NCBI GenBank assembly: GCA_964632865.1
Contig: CAZWDH010000020.1
Coordinates: 1-38,915 of the forward strand
From: JAHDWY01 sp964632865
Lineage (GTDB): Bacteria > Hydrogenedentota > Hydrogenedentia > Hydrogenedentales > SLHB01
Direction of reading: 5' to 3'
DNA length: 38,915 bases
The notes below the pieces were generated by a model. The model was not told where the DNA came from and did no database searches. It saw only the letters and a program-made list of their open reading frames with translations. The position numbers and the translations under genes were made by a program. Numbering within the stretch: position 1 is the stretch's first letter; every line of letters begins with the position of its first letter. Below, piece by piece: positions 14,850-23,337 of this stretch.

Positions 14850-15443
14850 TTAGTCGAAGTAGTAGTCCAGATTTTTCCCGACGACATTCTTTGTCGTTGG
14901 ATCTACCCCAACCGTGAATTGAACGTAATCACTTTGGCCGAAGCCTCCACGTGGCGTGCTGTACCAAAGAACCACTGTATTTGATCGTTTTTCAATGGAA
15001 GATGGCTCACCCAACGCATTCCTGAGTTGCTCACTGGACATGCCTTGATACTTCTCTTCGACATCCTGATTTTTTGTGTCGTCATACGAGTTGGAAATGA
15101 CGTTCCCGCCGTCTGGAACCCGGTCGTCGAGCGTAATCGTCAGCCCAAGTTGATCGTATTTCCAGTCGTAAATCCATGATCGGTCCCCTATGACTAGCGG
15201 TCGGCTGAAGCGAGCATACAATTCATCTTCCGATGCGCCGACCTTGATTCGGTCCCATGATAGAGGATTGAATTCTGAGGCGTACTGCGTGTTCGCTCCC
15301 TTCAACGCGCCGATAAGGCTGAAGAATCCATACCTCGGTAAGGAGGGGAACCAGATTCTGATCGTAAGGCACGTCGCGAGTGTGACGCAGAAGACGACCG
15401 CGATCAGTTTGAGCAACGGAGTACGATTGTGACGACGAATCAT
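14850..15443 (-). CDS. Membrane-anchored protein with BamE/SmpA-like motifs, overlapping the heparinase gene
   Basis: The 197-residue protein has one N-terminal membrane helix or uncleaved signal (about 12-32) and an exported domain. Two short motifs, DRIKVGASEDELYARFSRPL (about 64-83) and MSSEQLRNALGEPSSIE, have the G-x-S-x-x-E/Q-x-x-x-x-x-G/S-x-P look of the BamE/SmpA-OmlA fold, which often occurs in envelope lipoproteins; this is a weak resemblance. Its ATG overlaps the stop codon of the heparinase gene by four bases (ATGA at 15440-15443), so the two are translationally coupled. Function is unknown; the coupling suggests an envelope role linked with the heparinase. Confidence 0.75.
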   Translation of the reverse strand: MIRRHNRTPLLKLIAVVFCVTLATCLTIRIWFPSLPRYGFFSLIGALKGANTQYASEFNPLSWDRIKVGASEDELYARFSRPLVIGDRSWIYDWKYDQLGLTITLDDRVPDGGNVISNSYDDTKNQDVEEKYQGMSSEQLRNALGEPSSIEKRSNTVVLWYSTPRGGFGQSDYVQFTVGVDPTTKNVVGKNLDYYFD

Positions 15444-17443
15444 CGTGCCTGCGGCCTTTCTGCGATGGTGAGTTGCACGGTATTGCTCGTCTCAGCAAAT
15501 GCGATCGCGCAATCCACCAAACCGCCATCGACCTCCGTCTCGAACGTCGCCTCTGGCGGCACGTCCTTCGCGGGAAGGATAAGCCACGCGAACGTCTCCG
15601 TCCCGTTAATGGTTCGGTCATAGACGACAGCGGGGGAGGGCGCCTTGTGGTTGTACTCCCGGCTCCACCAGCCCTGGATTTCCGGTTCCTCCTGTCCGGC
15701 CACGAGTGACACATCCCATTCGGTTCCGCTCGACGGCACGATGCGGACGTTGCCGGCATCCGTGTCAGTGCTCACCGCGCTCTGCCCTTCGAGGGCCACG
15801 GTGCAATCCGGATGGTAGTGCCATAAGGCGGTGATACGTCGCGGCCGGTCGGTGGTGATGCGGTCCACGACAATCCAATAGCCGCCGCGTTTGTAGTACA
15901 CGAGACGCTCGTGCTTCACAACGCCTTCCACGTCCCCGAACCCGCTTTCGAAAACGCCATAGCCCAGATCGTAATCCGGTGTCGTCACGAAGTGATCCTC
16001 CATCGGCGCATCCGTCGCAAAGGGATGATTCCGCTGTCCCTGGCCGTCGATCAGGATGACGTTATGGCTCGCCGACCCGGTGAAGTAACTGCGCCATTTG
16101 CCACCGACATAGGTGTAGCGTCCACCGTCGACCAGAATGTCGCGCCCGTAGGCCGACACCGACAGATGCAGCTTGTCCGCATGGCGGTGGCCGATCCCCA
16201 TAGGCCCGGCGTCAAAGAAGGCCCAATGCGCGTCGCGGTCCCAGCCGCTTCGCATGATCAATTGCCCGGCCCAAGGGAACGCGCGAGACGGCAAGCCATC
16301 CGGCTCGAATCCCTCTGTGCCATTGGTTGCGACGTAGGCCCAATCCGGCCGGCTAAGGGCAGCGGCTTTCTGAGCCAGACCTGGTCCGTTGTAGTCGAGG
16401 TCCGAATCGTTGTTCAGCGGCGAATAGCCGTTGGGCCGCAGTGTATACGCGAGGTAGTCCCACATGCTTTCAATCGTCTCGGAAAACGTAGCGGGGAGCG
16501 TGTATTGGGTATGCCGGAGCAGATCGACCAGCGACTCGAAGTTCACCAACGTGACGCGATGATAGTGCGCCGTCAACTCCATCTGCGCGCCATCGGGATA
16601 GACTTGTGCAGTCAACTCCTTCGTCAACCGATCGACACTGTAGTCGACCCACGCCTCCGCATCGCGAAACTCGGGCCACGCGACGCCCGCCGTGGCAAGC
16701 CCGTTCAGTTCCATGGCGATCCAGTTGCTCGTCTGCTTGTGGAAGTTGCGCAGGTAGCGCGCGTGGTCAGGAATACTCGACAGGAGCAGAATGCGCGCCT
16801 CCGCTGTGAACGCGGGCTCATCCTGCAGCGCGTAGAACCCCCGCGCCCAGGCGCGCACGCGGAACTGCGTCTCCAGCCCGCGCCACACCAGCGGGTTCTC
16901 GTTCGGCTCTGCGTAGGGATTCTGCAACACCCAATCGCGGACCGAGTCGCTCCATGCCGCCGCGTATTTGGCTTCTCCTGTCATCTGGTAGGCAGTCAAA
17001 AGCCAATTTAGGTGCTTGTGCCGGTTCAACGCCCAAGCCCATTCCTTATCGCCCTCCGGACCGGTGAAGTCCCACTGCAATCCGCCGTCCGGGTTTCGCG
17101 GCACCGTGTCGGTATGGTCGTAAAACGTAAAGGTGTCCTCCAGCACGGCATCTGCCACTGAGATTGCGGATTCCACTCGTTCGGGTGCTTCCGGCTTAAG
17201 AGGAAAAGCTGAGTTGCCGGCTTCCCGGTAGTAGCGGAGCAACGCTTCACAGGCTTGGACCCATCGTTCAGCGTTCACCGCGGTCCGAACCTCCGCGAGT
17301 TCAGGGCGCGTGGTGTCGATTGCTTCGAGGAGGCGGACAATTCGGTCGGGCTCGTCAAGCACGATTCGAGTGAGCGAATCCTGACCATCTGCGGAAACCG
17401 TGACAAAGATCCCAACGAGTGCGGTAGATAACAATTTGCGCAT
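15440..17443 (-). CDS. Heparinase II/III-family polysaccharide lyase, exported
   Basis: The 667-residue protein carries a signal peptide (about 1-20) and the two parts of heparinase II/III-type lyases: an alpha-barrel domain (about 60-350) and a C-terminal beta-sandwich (about 385-660). Family hallmarks are present: TSNWIAMELNGLA with Asn240, TAHYHRV with Tyr294, and MGIGHRHADKLHLSVSAYGR with a conserved His, followed by ILVDGGRYTY and SASHNVILIDG. Such enzymes cleave uronic-acid-containing polysaccharides (heparinoids, alginate and others) by beta-elimination; the substrate cannot be read from the sequence. The ATG at 17443 has a GGGGGAGAG site and starts the signal peptide. It has a good promoter and is coupled to the downstream gene. 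No sulfatase or other polysaccharide-degrading enzyme lies nearby. Confidence 0.9.
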   Translation of the reverse strand: MRKLLSTALVGIFVTVSADGQDSLTRIVLDEPDRIVRLLEAIDTTRPELAEVRTAVNAERWVQACEALLRYYREAGNSAFPLKPEAPERVESAISVADAVLEDTFTFYDHTDTVPRNPDGGLQWDFTGPEGDKEWAWALNRHKHLNWLLTAYQMTGEAKYAAAWSDSVRDWVLQNPYAEPNENPLVWRGLETQFRVRAWARGFYALQDEPAFTAEARILLLSSIPDHARYLRNFHKQTSNWIAMELNGLATAGVAWPEFRDAEAWVDYSVDRLTKELTAQVYPDGAQMELTAHYHRVTLVNFESLVDLLRHTQYTLPATFSETIESMWDYLAYTLRPNGYSPLNNDSDLDYNGPGLAQKAAALSRPDWAYVATNGTEGFEPDGLPSRAFPWAGQLIMRSGWDRDAHWAFFDAGPMGIGHRHADKLHLSVSAYGRDILVDGGRYTYVGGKWRSYFTGSASHNVILIDGQGQRNHPFATDAPMEDHFVTTPDYDLGYGVFESGFGDVEGVVKHERLVYYKRGGYWIVVDRITTDRPRRITALWHYHPDCTVALEGQSAVSTDTDAGNVRIVPSSGTEWDVSLVAGQEEPEIQGWWSREYNHKAPSPAVVYDRTINGTETFAWLILPAKDVPPEATFETEVDGGLVDCAIAFAETSNTVQLTIAERPQAR

Positions 17444-17486
17444 GGGCTCTCCCCCGAAATCATGCATGCTCGCCTGTAGCTGAACC

Positions 17487-17516
17487 ATTATAGAAATTCG
17501 CGGGATTGCGACCCAA
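17487..17516 (-). promoter_or_regulatory. Sigma-70 promoter of the heparinase operon
   Basis: On the minus strand TTGGGT (17511-17516), an 18-base spacer and a perfect TATAAT (17487-17492) lie about 44 bases before the start codon. Confidence 0.6.
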
Positions 17517-17551
17517 GTTCAAGCGGCACGCCCCGTCCATGTCGGGGACGG

Positions 17552-17593
17552 AAAAAGAGAACTCCTCCGCCCATCGTGTGGAGGCAGAGGAGT
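17552..17593 (-). terminator. Rho-independent terminator of the CHRD gene
   Basis: Read on the minus strand, ACTCCTC (17587-17593) and its partner GAGGAGT (17561-17567), extended inward by GCC/GGC, form a stem that is followed by a T-rich run ending in TTTTT (17552-17556). It lies about 40 bases past the stop codon of the gene at 17631. Confidence 0.75.
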
Positions 17594-17630
17594 CGTCTTT
17601 CGGTTGCGTCGTTGGAACGGCCGCAGCTTG

Positions 17631-18089
17631 TTACTTTGTCAGCTGGCCCCGAAGCGCACCGGCGGGAAACGACGCGTTGTGTACGTTTACATAGAATGCA
17701 GACGGATCTCGCATGATTTCCTTAATGAGCGCGGGGTCCACGCTCACGCATCCGCTTAAGCCATTGGCCGCCACCTGGAAATTCACGACCACCGGCCCCG
17801 CAACGTCGGCCGTACCACGATGGATGTGCGCGGCGGTGATAGGCTCCACGTCCGCGACGACGATATCGAAGCAGATTTCCCCTTGACCGGGGTTCAGCGT
17901 GACCACTGCGCTGCCGCTTCCGTCGTCATCCCCCGGCCCGGGTACCTCATTAGCCCCAAGGAGCGTTGCAGATAGGGGGCGTCCGCCGGTTTCGCCATCG
18001 GGAAGCCTTTCAGCGGACGCGGGCCATACCGCGACGGCAATACCTACAGCGGCCAGAATCATAGTGGTACCAAGCACTTTCGCTTTCAT
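17631..18089 (-). CDS. Exported CHRD-domain protein
   Basis: The 152-residue protein has a signal peptide (likely cleavage after ASA, residue 26) and a single CHRD domain (about 38-151): PLSATLLGANEVPGPGDDDG, GSAVVTLNPGQGEICFDIVV, ITAAHIHRGTADVAGPVVVN and a final FPAGALRGQL. CHRD was first described in chordin and is found in many secreted bacterial proteins; its biochemical role in bacteria is not established. The His-containing AAHIHRG segment is the most conserved part. It is a single-gene unit with its own terminator and is divergent from the DUF362 gene. Confidence 0.92.
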   Translation of the reverse strand: MKAKVLGTTMILAAVGIAVAVWPASAERLPDGETGGRPLSATLLGANEVPGPGDDDGSGSAVVTLNPGQGEICFDIVVADVEPITAAHIHRGTADVAGPVVVNFQVAANGLSGCVSVDPALIKEIMRDPSAFYVNVHNASFPAGALRGQLTK

Positions 18090-18282
18090 CGCTCATCTCC
18101 TGTTTGCATTCGGCGGTTATCGCTTCTCTACTCTTTAGGCACAGGACCACCCGTCGTGGGTCGCGAGTATCTGTGCCCTACCCAAAGCTGCGCCAATCCC
18201 TGCCATTGCGCATATGGTATATTCGTGTCGGGGCGGAATTATGTCATTGCATTCGGGCCCATCGAGGGGGAAAGGGCAGGGG

Positions 18283-19329
18283 ATGAGCACGGTCAAGGCT
18301 AACTACCGAAGTGCAATCAATCGGCGGGGATTTCTTGCGATTGCCGCAGGCGGAGTTCTTGGTGCGGCATGGGGGGCGCAGGGACCGGGCAGTGAGACGC
18401 CGCCCCCCCTAAGCAAAGTCGCCCTTTGCCAAAGCGATTCTCGCGCGGGGAACGTGCTGGAAGCGTTGAAACGCATTGAACCGCAAATTCGCGCTGGCCT
18501 CGCGACGAAGAAGCGCATCATCATCAAACCCAATCTCGTGAACACCGAGAACCAATTGTGCGCGACGCACGCGGAATGCCTGGAAGGAATTCTCGATTTC
18601 CTGCGCTCCGTCACGGACATGGAAGTCGTCGTTGCCGAAACCTCCGCCAATGGCCCCACACCTGAGGGATACCACAACTACGGATACCCTGCGTTGGAGC
18701 AGAAATACCGCGTGCAGTTCCTCGATGTCGACGATCTGCCCTGGGAGAAGGTCTACCTGATCAACGAACGGCATCATGCCGTGCCCGTGCGGTACTCGTC
18801 GTACCTGATGGAGCCTGACGCCTACGTCATCAGCACCGCGCCATTCAAGACGCACGACCGCGCGGTCGTCACGCTAGGCATCAAGAATCTCACCGTTGGC
18901 GGAATTCTCAAGGACAAGGGCGCGGGCTGGGGTCCCGGCCGCAAAGGCACTACCGACAAGCCCCTCGTCCATGGTGGTCCTGAGAACCAGGGAATCCACT
19001 ACAACCTGTTCCAATTGACGCAACGGTTGCGGCCGCACCTGACCGTCCTCGACGGGTTCGAAGGCATGGAAGGCAATGGTCCCGTCAGCGGCACCCCGGT
19101 CGACCACCGCGTCGCTGTGGCCAGCACCGACTGGGTCGCCGCGGACTGCGTAGCCGCGCAGTTGATGGGTTTCGATTCCCACAAAATCGGCTACATGGTT
19201 TTCTGCGCGCAAGCCGGGATGGGGGAAATGGAGAACGACCGTATGGAAATCCTAGGTCCGGCCATCGGCGATCTGGCGCGCACCTACCGGCCCCACGACA
19301 CCATCGAGAAACAGTACGGCTGGATATGA
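18283..19329 (+). CDS. Tat-exported DUF362-family protein
   Basis: The 348-residue protein begins with a twin-arginine signal (NRRGFLAIAAGG, Arg14-Arg15), which suggests export of a folded protein, often with a cofactor. The body matches DUF362: IIIKPNLVNTENQLCATH, VVVAETSANG, YVISTAPFKTHDRAVVTLGI and a final VASTDWVAADCVAAQLMGFD. Many DUF362 proteins are fused to ferredoxin domains; none is present here and there is no Cys cluster, so no Fe-S site is predicted. The ATG at 18283 is chosen because it puts the RR motif near the N-terminus, with GGGGGAAAGG upstream. A TATATT at 18218-18223 may be a -10 element. The molecular function of the family is poorly known. Confidence 0.88.
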   Translation: MSTVKANYRSAINRRGFLAIAAGGVLGAAWGAQGPGSETPPPLSKVALCQSDSRAGNVLEALKRIEPQIRAGLATKKRIIIKPNLVNTENQLCATHAECLEGILDFLRSVTDMEVVVAETSANGPTPEGYHNYGYPALEQKYRVQFLDVDDLPWEKVYLINERHHAVPVRYSSYLMEPDAYVISTAPFKTHDRAVVTLGIKNLTVGGILKDKGAGWGPGRKGTTDKPLVHGGPENQGIHYNLFQLTQRLRPHLTVLDGFEGMEGNGPVSGTPVDHRVAVASTDWVAADCVAAQLMGFDSHKIGYMVFCAQAGMGEMENDRMEILGPAIGDLARTYRPHDTIEKQYGWI

Positions 19330-19387
19330 GCGGCTTTCCATCGACTGCGATCAGATAACTCGGTCACGGACTAAACGCTTCGTGTCG

Positions 19388-21550
19388 TTACTGCTCGCCC
19401 GGCCGGTACTCGCGTTCCAGGTTTGCCCGGATCTCTTCCTCGTCCATCCAGACCGGTTTGGTCTCGCGCTTGACGAAAAGCGGGACTTGGTCCGCGTAGT
19501 GAGGCGAGTCCGGGCGGCTGGTCGCGGACCCATATTGATGAATGCTGCGCGAGTGCAGATTGCCGTCCTGGTCCCACGTCGCGATCAATACGAGACAGTC
19601 TCCCGCACGGCCGTAGACTTCGCCATTTTCATCGAGCCCTTCCAGTTCTCCGTTGCGCACGCGGAACCCGTACACCGCGTGGAGAATGTCCGGACCTCCG
19701 CCAACACCCACATTTACATCGCCTCGGTGAACGCGATTGACCTCGCTCCAAGGCACGTTGATGCGTCCGTGCGCCGCTTTCAACGCTTCCGCATTGCGTT
19801 TTAACAGTGCGAACGTTTCCTCCAGATTCGTCACGCGCGGATCGTTGTCGGAACCCGGGCCGATGGTCAACACGCAAATCGCCGCAGCCGTGTTCTCCGG
19901 ATTCGTGCGAAGGTCCCAGGTGTGCCACACGTCCAACGCCTCCCGGAGAACGGGATCGTCCGGCGCCTCCGCATCCAGCACCTTCTGCCAACCCTTCGCG
20001 ATCTCCGACTCGGTCGAATAGGCCATATCGTATTTGTATTCGTAAAACTCGTCTTCCGTAATCGACTCGTCCGCGCTCAATAACTCCATGGCACGAAGCC
20101 CGCGATTCGTCATGTGCGTCTCAATGCCGAGCGTAGGCGAAAACGCGTCGGGGTTCGGATTCTCGGGTCCGCTGGTCGTCCCATAAGGCGTGCTGTTGCA
20201 GTTCAGCACAAACCCGGACTCGGGATTGATCACCATCGGAACTGCGTCAAACGGTAGAAACTCCGTCCACAGCGTCTCCGAAGTGTCCCCGGGAAGATAC
20301 TGCTGCCAGTTGTACCCTTCCGCGCGCTTCGGAAACTTGGCGTTGTACACATACGCAATGTTGCCTTCGCGATCCGCGTAGCCGCAGTTGAACGAAGGAA
20401 TCGCATGCATGCGCATCGCGTCCATCCACTCATCCAGGTTCTGCGCTTTGCCCATGCGGTACCACTGCTCGACTGTGCGCACGTCGCCCATGCCCGCGTA
20501 CCGAATCGCGTAGACCCCGTGATCCTGCCGCACTACCGGGCCGTGCACGGACCACAAGGTCTCGCGCTTGAACGTCCACGAGAAGGGTCCCCACAGCTTC
20601 ACCTTGATCGGCGCCTTGCCCACCTCGAGATCCCGCCATTCGCCATCAAACTTGTACTGATTCGGATTGTCCGGGTTCATCTCGAGGACGTACACGTCAA
20701 CCAAGTCCGGTTTGTTTACCGTGTGCGCCCAACCCAAGTTGCGGTTGTGCCCGTGAAGGATTATCGGCACCCCGGGAAACACGCCGCCCACGATGTCCAT
20801 GCCTTCCTCGCTGTGCATGTGCGCTTCGTACCACGCGACAGGACCATCCCACGGTTGATGAGAATTGATGTTTAGAAACGTGCTGCCGTCGGCGGAGCGC
20901 TTGGGACTGACTGCGAACGTGTTCGAACCAATGGGGAGGTCTTCCGTGAGAACAGACATCGCGTGCGTCGCTTCATTCTTTTCCGAGACGGGATGCCTTC
21001 GCTCGTCCCCGAAGAGATCCATGATCGTGTTGTCCACACCGAAGAAGAACGGACCCTTGAACACGAAGCCGGCTACGACATCCTTGCCCGTGAAGGGAAG
21101 CAGCTTGCCATTGACCTCGTCCGGATGCAGTGCCGCGTACAGGTTCAAACCGTCCGCATAAGCTTCGCAGATGGCGCGGATCTCGGGGCTGAGATCCGAC
21201 TCATACTTCTCGTCCACCGTCGGCCATACGCGCAGCAAATGGACCATGTAGTCCCCCGGCGCCGCCTCCTTGCCCTGCACCGAGGCCAGCGTGCCGCGGG
21301 ACTGCATGAGCGACGCGATTACCGTCGGCATGTCGTCTTCCGCCTGGGCGTACGCGAGGCCAAAGGCCGCGTCGGCATCTGTCTTGCCAAAAATGTGCGG
21401 TACGCCCCATGAGTCGCGGAGAATACGCACGTCGTACTTCTCCGCGGCTGCGATGTAGTCGGCGCGGGACGGGCCGCCCGTGCGACCGAACACGACGCAT
21501 CCGACCAACGCAACAACCAGGACCGCAACAACTGCCAGCAATCGGCGCAT
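19388..21550 (-). CDS. Penicillin acylase-family N-terminal nucleophile hydrolase, exported
   Basis: The 720-residue precursor belongs to the Ntn-hydrolase family that includes penicillin G acylase, aculeacin acylase and acyl-homoserine-lactone acylases. It has a signal sequence (hydrophobic 5-20, with a possible lipobox LVGC at Cys18). The alpha chain runs to about 208 (VRILRDSWGVPHIFGKTDAD, GLAYAQAEDDM). Self-cleavage is expected before Ser209 in LPIGSNTFAV; the beta chain continues with NINSHQPWDGPVAWYEAHMH, GVFPGVPIILHGHNRNLGWA and later segments. Substrates range from beta-lactams to lipopeptides and cannot be told here; the GSN motif is shared by many acylases. The ATG at 21550 has AGGGGG 5 bases upstream. 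It is a single-gene unit. Confidence 0.93.
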   Translation of the reverse strand: MRRLLAVVAVLVVALVGCVVFGRTGGPSRADYIAAAEKYDVRILRDSWGVPHIFGKTDADAAFGLAYAQAEDDMPTVIASLMQSRGTLASVQGKEAAPGDYMVHLLRVWPTVDEKYESDLSPEIRAICEAYADGLNLYAALHPDEVNGKLLPFTGKDVVAGFVFKGPFFFGVDNTIMDLFGDERRHPVSEKNEATHAMSVLTEDLPIGSNTFAVSPKRSADGSTFLNINSHQPWDGPVAWYEAHMHSEEGMDIVGGVFPGVPIILHGHNRNLGWAHTVNKPDLVDVYVLEMNPDNPNQYKFDGEWRDLEVGKAPIKVKLWGPFSWTFKRETLWSVHGPVVRQDHGVYAIRYAGMGDVRTVEQWYRMGKAQNLDEWMDAMRMHAIPSFNCGYADREGNIAYVYNAKFPKRAEGYNWQQYLPGDTSETLWTEFLPFDAVPMVINPESGFVLNCNSTPYGTTSGPENPNPDAFSPTLGIETHMTNRGLRAMELLSADESITEDEFYEYKYDMAYSTESEIAKGWQKVLDAEAPDDPVLREALDVWHTWDLRTNPENTAAAICVLTIGPGSDNDPRVTNLEETFALLKRNAEALKAAHGRINVPWSEVNRVHRGDVNVGVGGGPDILHAVYGFRVRNGELEGLDENGEVYGRAGDCLVLIATWDQDGNLHSRSIHQYGSATSRPDSPHYADQVPLFVKRETKPVWMDEEEIRANLEREYRPGEQ

Positions 21551-21941
21551 GGGAACCCCCTGATTTCGACCATTTTTCAACAGTACCGGAACCCGCAAAC
21601 GTGCATCTGGATGCAACCAAAGCTGGGATTCGGGCCATAAGAATGCACCAGGAACCGCGATCGTGCAACTCTCCGTGTTGGAGAACGATGCTGTGTCGCC
21701 AAGTCATTATTTGATAATACTTTAGTGCATAGGGCTGGTCATTGGGCCGCATCTTGTGGTATGGTGATAGCCGGACACCAGCGGTGGTGGTTGGCGAAGT
21801 TGAACCCGCCCCCCGAAGGTTTGTAGCCTTAGTTCCGGTGGTGATTCGCTCGGGTCGAGCCCCAAGTACGCCGCCCGATAGACGGTCCTGACACAAACTG
21901 CAACCATTCCTTCGCGCCACGCGCGCGAGTGACGAGGGTCT
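21551..21941. other. Divergent intergenic region, no gene seen
   Basis: These 391 bases separate the acylase gene (minus) from the membrane protein at 21942 (plus). An AT-rich patch at 21706-21722 (TTATTTGATAATACTT) is the likeliest place for promoters in either direction, but no clean -35/-10 pair can be assigned. Open frames here are short and mostly overlap the acylase start. Confidence 0.45.
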
Positions 21942-22691
21942 ATGTTGACATTTAGCAAGCGCCTTGAGTTTGAAGGAGAAGCCTTGGCCCAGATTTACGC
22001 TCCGGCCATTTCACGACCGCGCCGCCGGGCGAAAAGCCGGTTTATGAGCGGTGCGCTGGCGGTTGCGGTGGTGGTGTCCGGCGCCATTCTCGGCGGTGGA
22101 ATGCTCGTCCAGAATGGACTCTTCTTCGGCGCCGATCGGCGTGCCATCACCCGAACCACCGAGCTCCTTCTGACCGGCCTGGCCAACAACGATTCGTCGC
22201 TCATGCTTTCCGCCTGCGCGGAAGGGTATGAAGGATCGCGTCAGCTGGCCGATGTCGAAGCAAAGGCATTCGGCACTGTCGTCGCCGCATCCATCGACGA
22301 TACCGCGCGGGAAGAGCGCGTTGCCGCGTTGGAAACGTTACGCGCCGAGCTGGCGCATGCCGGCGTTGATTGGACGGATGTTCACCCCGTCGCCTTTGGT
22401 GGGATTCGTGGGCGCGTCGAAGCCTCCGATATGGAGGGTCCCGTGACTTCCCTTGCGGGCAGTGTCTACTTCGCGTCGCGGGGCGGCCTCTACGCGCTGG
22501 AGTTTTCCGCCTGGCGCTGCGACGGCGACTACATCATCACCGAAGTCTGGCAGGGGTCCGAAGTAGCGGTGGGTCTGGAGGATTTGGAGACCTTGTCCTC
22601 AGCCCAGTTCGACGCCTTTGAGCGCGAATCGCCCGAGCCGGATTCCTCTATCGAAATTGGCTATCCGAAACACTTGTTCTTCTACTTCTAA
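21942..22691 (+). CDS. Unknown single-pass membrane protein
   Basis: I do not recognise this 249-residue protein. It has a cytoplasmic N-terminus with a strongly basic stretch (RPRRRAKSR, about 25-33), one membrane helix (about 38-60, ALAVAVVVSGAILGGGML) and an exported C-terminal domain of about 185 residues. That domain contains a helical first part (AITRTTELLLTGLANNDSSL) and strands (SLAGSVYFASRGGLYALEFS, WRCDGDYIITEVW), a layout that recalls NTF2-like folds, though this is only a guess. The tail is acidic and ends in HLFFYF. It is convergent with the small basic protein at 22722. Confidence 0.7.
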   Translation: MLTFSKRLEFEGEALAQIYAPAISRPRRRAKSRFMSGALAVAVVVSGAILGGGMLVQNGLFFGADRRAITRTTELLLTGLANNDSSLMLSACAEGYEGSRQLADVEAKAFGTVVAASIDDTAREERVAALETLRAELAHAGVDWTDVHPVAFGGIRGRVEASDMEGPVTSLAGSVYFASRGGLYALEFSAWRCDGDYIITEVWQGSEVAVGLEDLETLSSAQFDAFERESPEPDSSIEIGYPKHLFFYF

Positions 22692-22721
22692 ACTCAACAG
22701 GGGTGGGATACGCGACCGCCA

Positions 22722-23063
22722 TCAATACGGATTGCTCTTCTGCATGTGTTCCCGCCGGACTTTCCGAAACTTCGCTTTGATTCCCGGGTCGTAACTCGGG
22801 TCGTGGCTCGTGCGCCACGCGTCGATGAGCTGTTCAATCCGCATGTCGTACTTGGGCGTGTAATTGTTCAGCAGGTAGGTCAACTCGTTCTTGATCTTCT
22901 TCGCGCCCGTGTCTCCGCCTTCCGAACTCTTTCGCATCAGCTGCGTCCGGCCCTGTTCCACGCGGTCCCGGTACGCCCGCGCCCCCGTGGTACCGCCCTG
23001 CGGTCCACGGACCTTGCGCTTGGCCTCCTCACGAATCTGCTTCTTGAAATCGGACTTCTTCAT
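22722..23063 (-). CDS. Small, very basic cytoplasmic protein of unknown function
   Basis: The 113-residue protein has no signal or membrane segment and is rich in Lys and Arg (KKSDFKKQIREEAKRKVRGP at the N-terminus, GIKAKFRKVRREHMQKSNPY at the C-terminus), with a Gly/Thr/Ser-rich middle and a segment NELTYLLNNYTPKYDMRIEQ. The charge suggests a nucleic acid or ribosome partner, but I recognise no family. It has a probable promoter upstream. Confidence 0.6.
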   Translation of the reverse strand: MKKSDFKKQIREEAKRKVRGPQGGTTGARAYRDRVEQGRTQLMRKSSEGGDTGAKKIKNELTYLLNNYTPKYDMRIEQLIDAWRTSHDPSYDPGIKAKFRKVRREHMQKSNPY

Positions 23064-23115
23064 GGGTCCCTCCGGCTGGAGTTCGTCGGGAATGCAAGTC
23101 TCTTGTCACGCTAAC

Positions 23116-23145
23116 AGTATGGGGAGTACAGCGCCGATCGATCAA
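23116..23145 (-). promoter_or_regulatory. Probable promoter of the small basic protein gene
   Basis: On the minus strand TTGATC (23140-23145), 18 bases and CATACT (23116-23121) lie about 53 bases upstream of the start codon at 23063. Confidence 0.42.
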
Positions 23146-23255
23146 ATGTCAGGAATGTGCCGCATCCAGGAGCCGCAGAGCCTTAACGCAGAATGAGCGA
23201 AGCTGAACTAATCAAAACCTCTGGCTATTGTCAAGAGCTCCCACCGGTCGCTGAG

Positions 23256-23284
23256 TTGACGGGGAGAATTGGGAAGAGTATACC
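23256..23284 (+). promoter_or_regulatory. Sigma-70 promoter of the exported protein at 23338
   Basis: TTGACG (23256-23261), a 17-base spacer and TATACC (23279-23284) give a good -35/-10 pair; the leader would be about 47 bases. Confidence 0.6.
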
Positions 23285-23337
23285 CCTGTAGTGGTGAACA
23301 CCCATCGAATGCCGTGGATGGGCGTGAAGGAGGGCCA

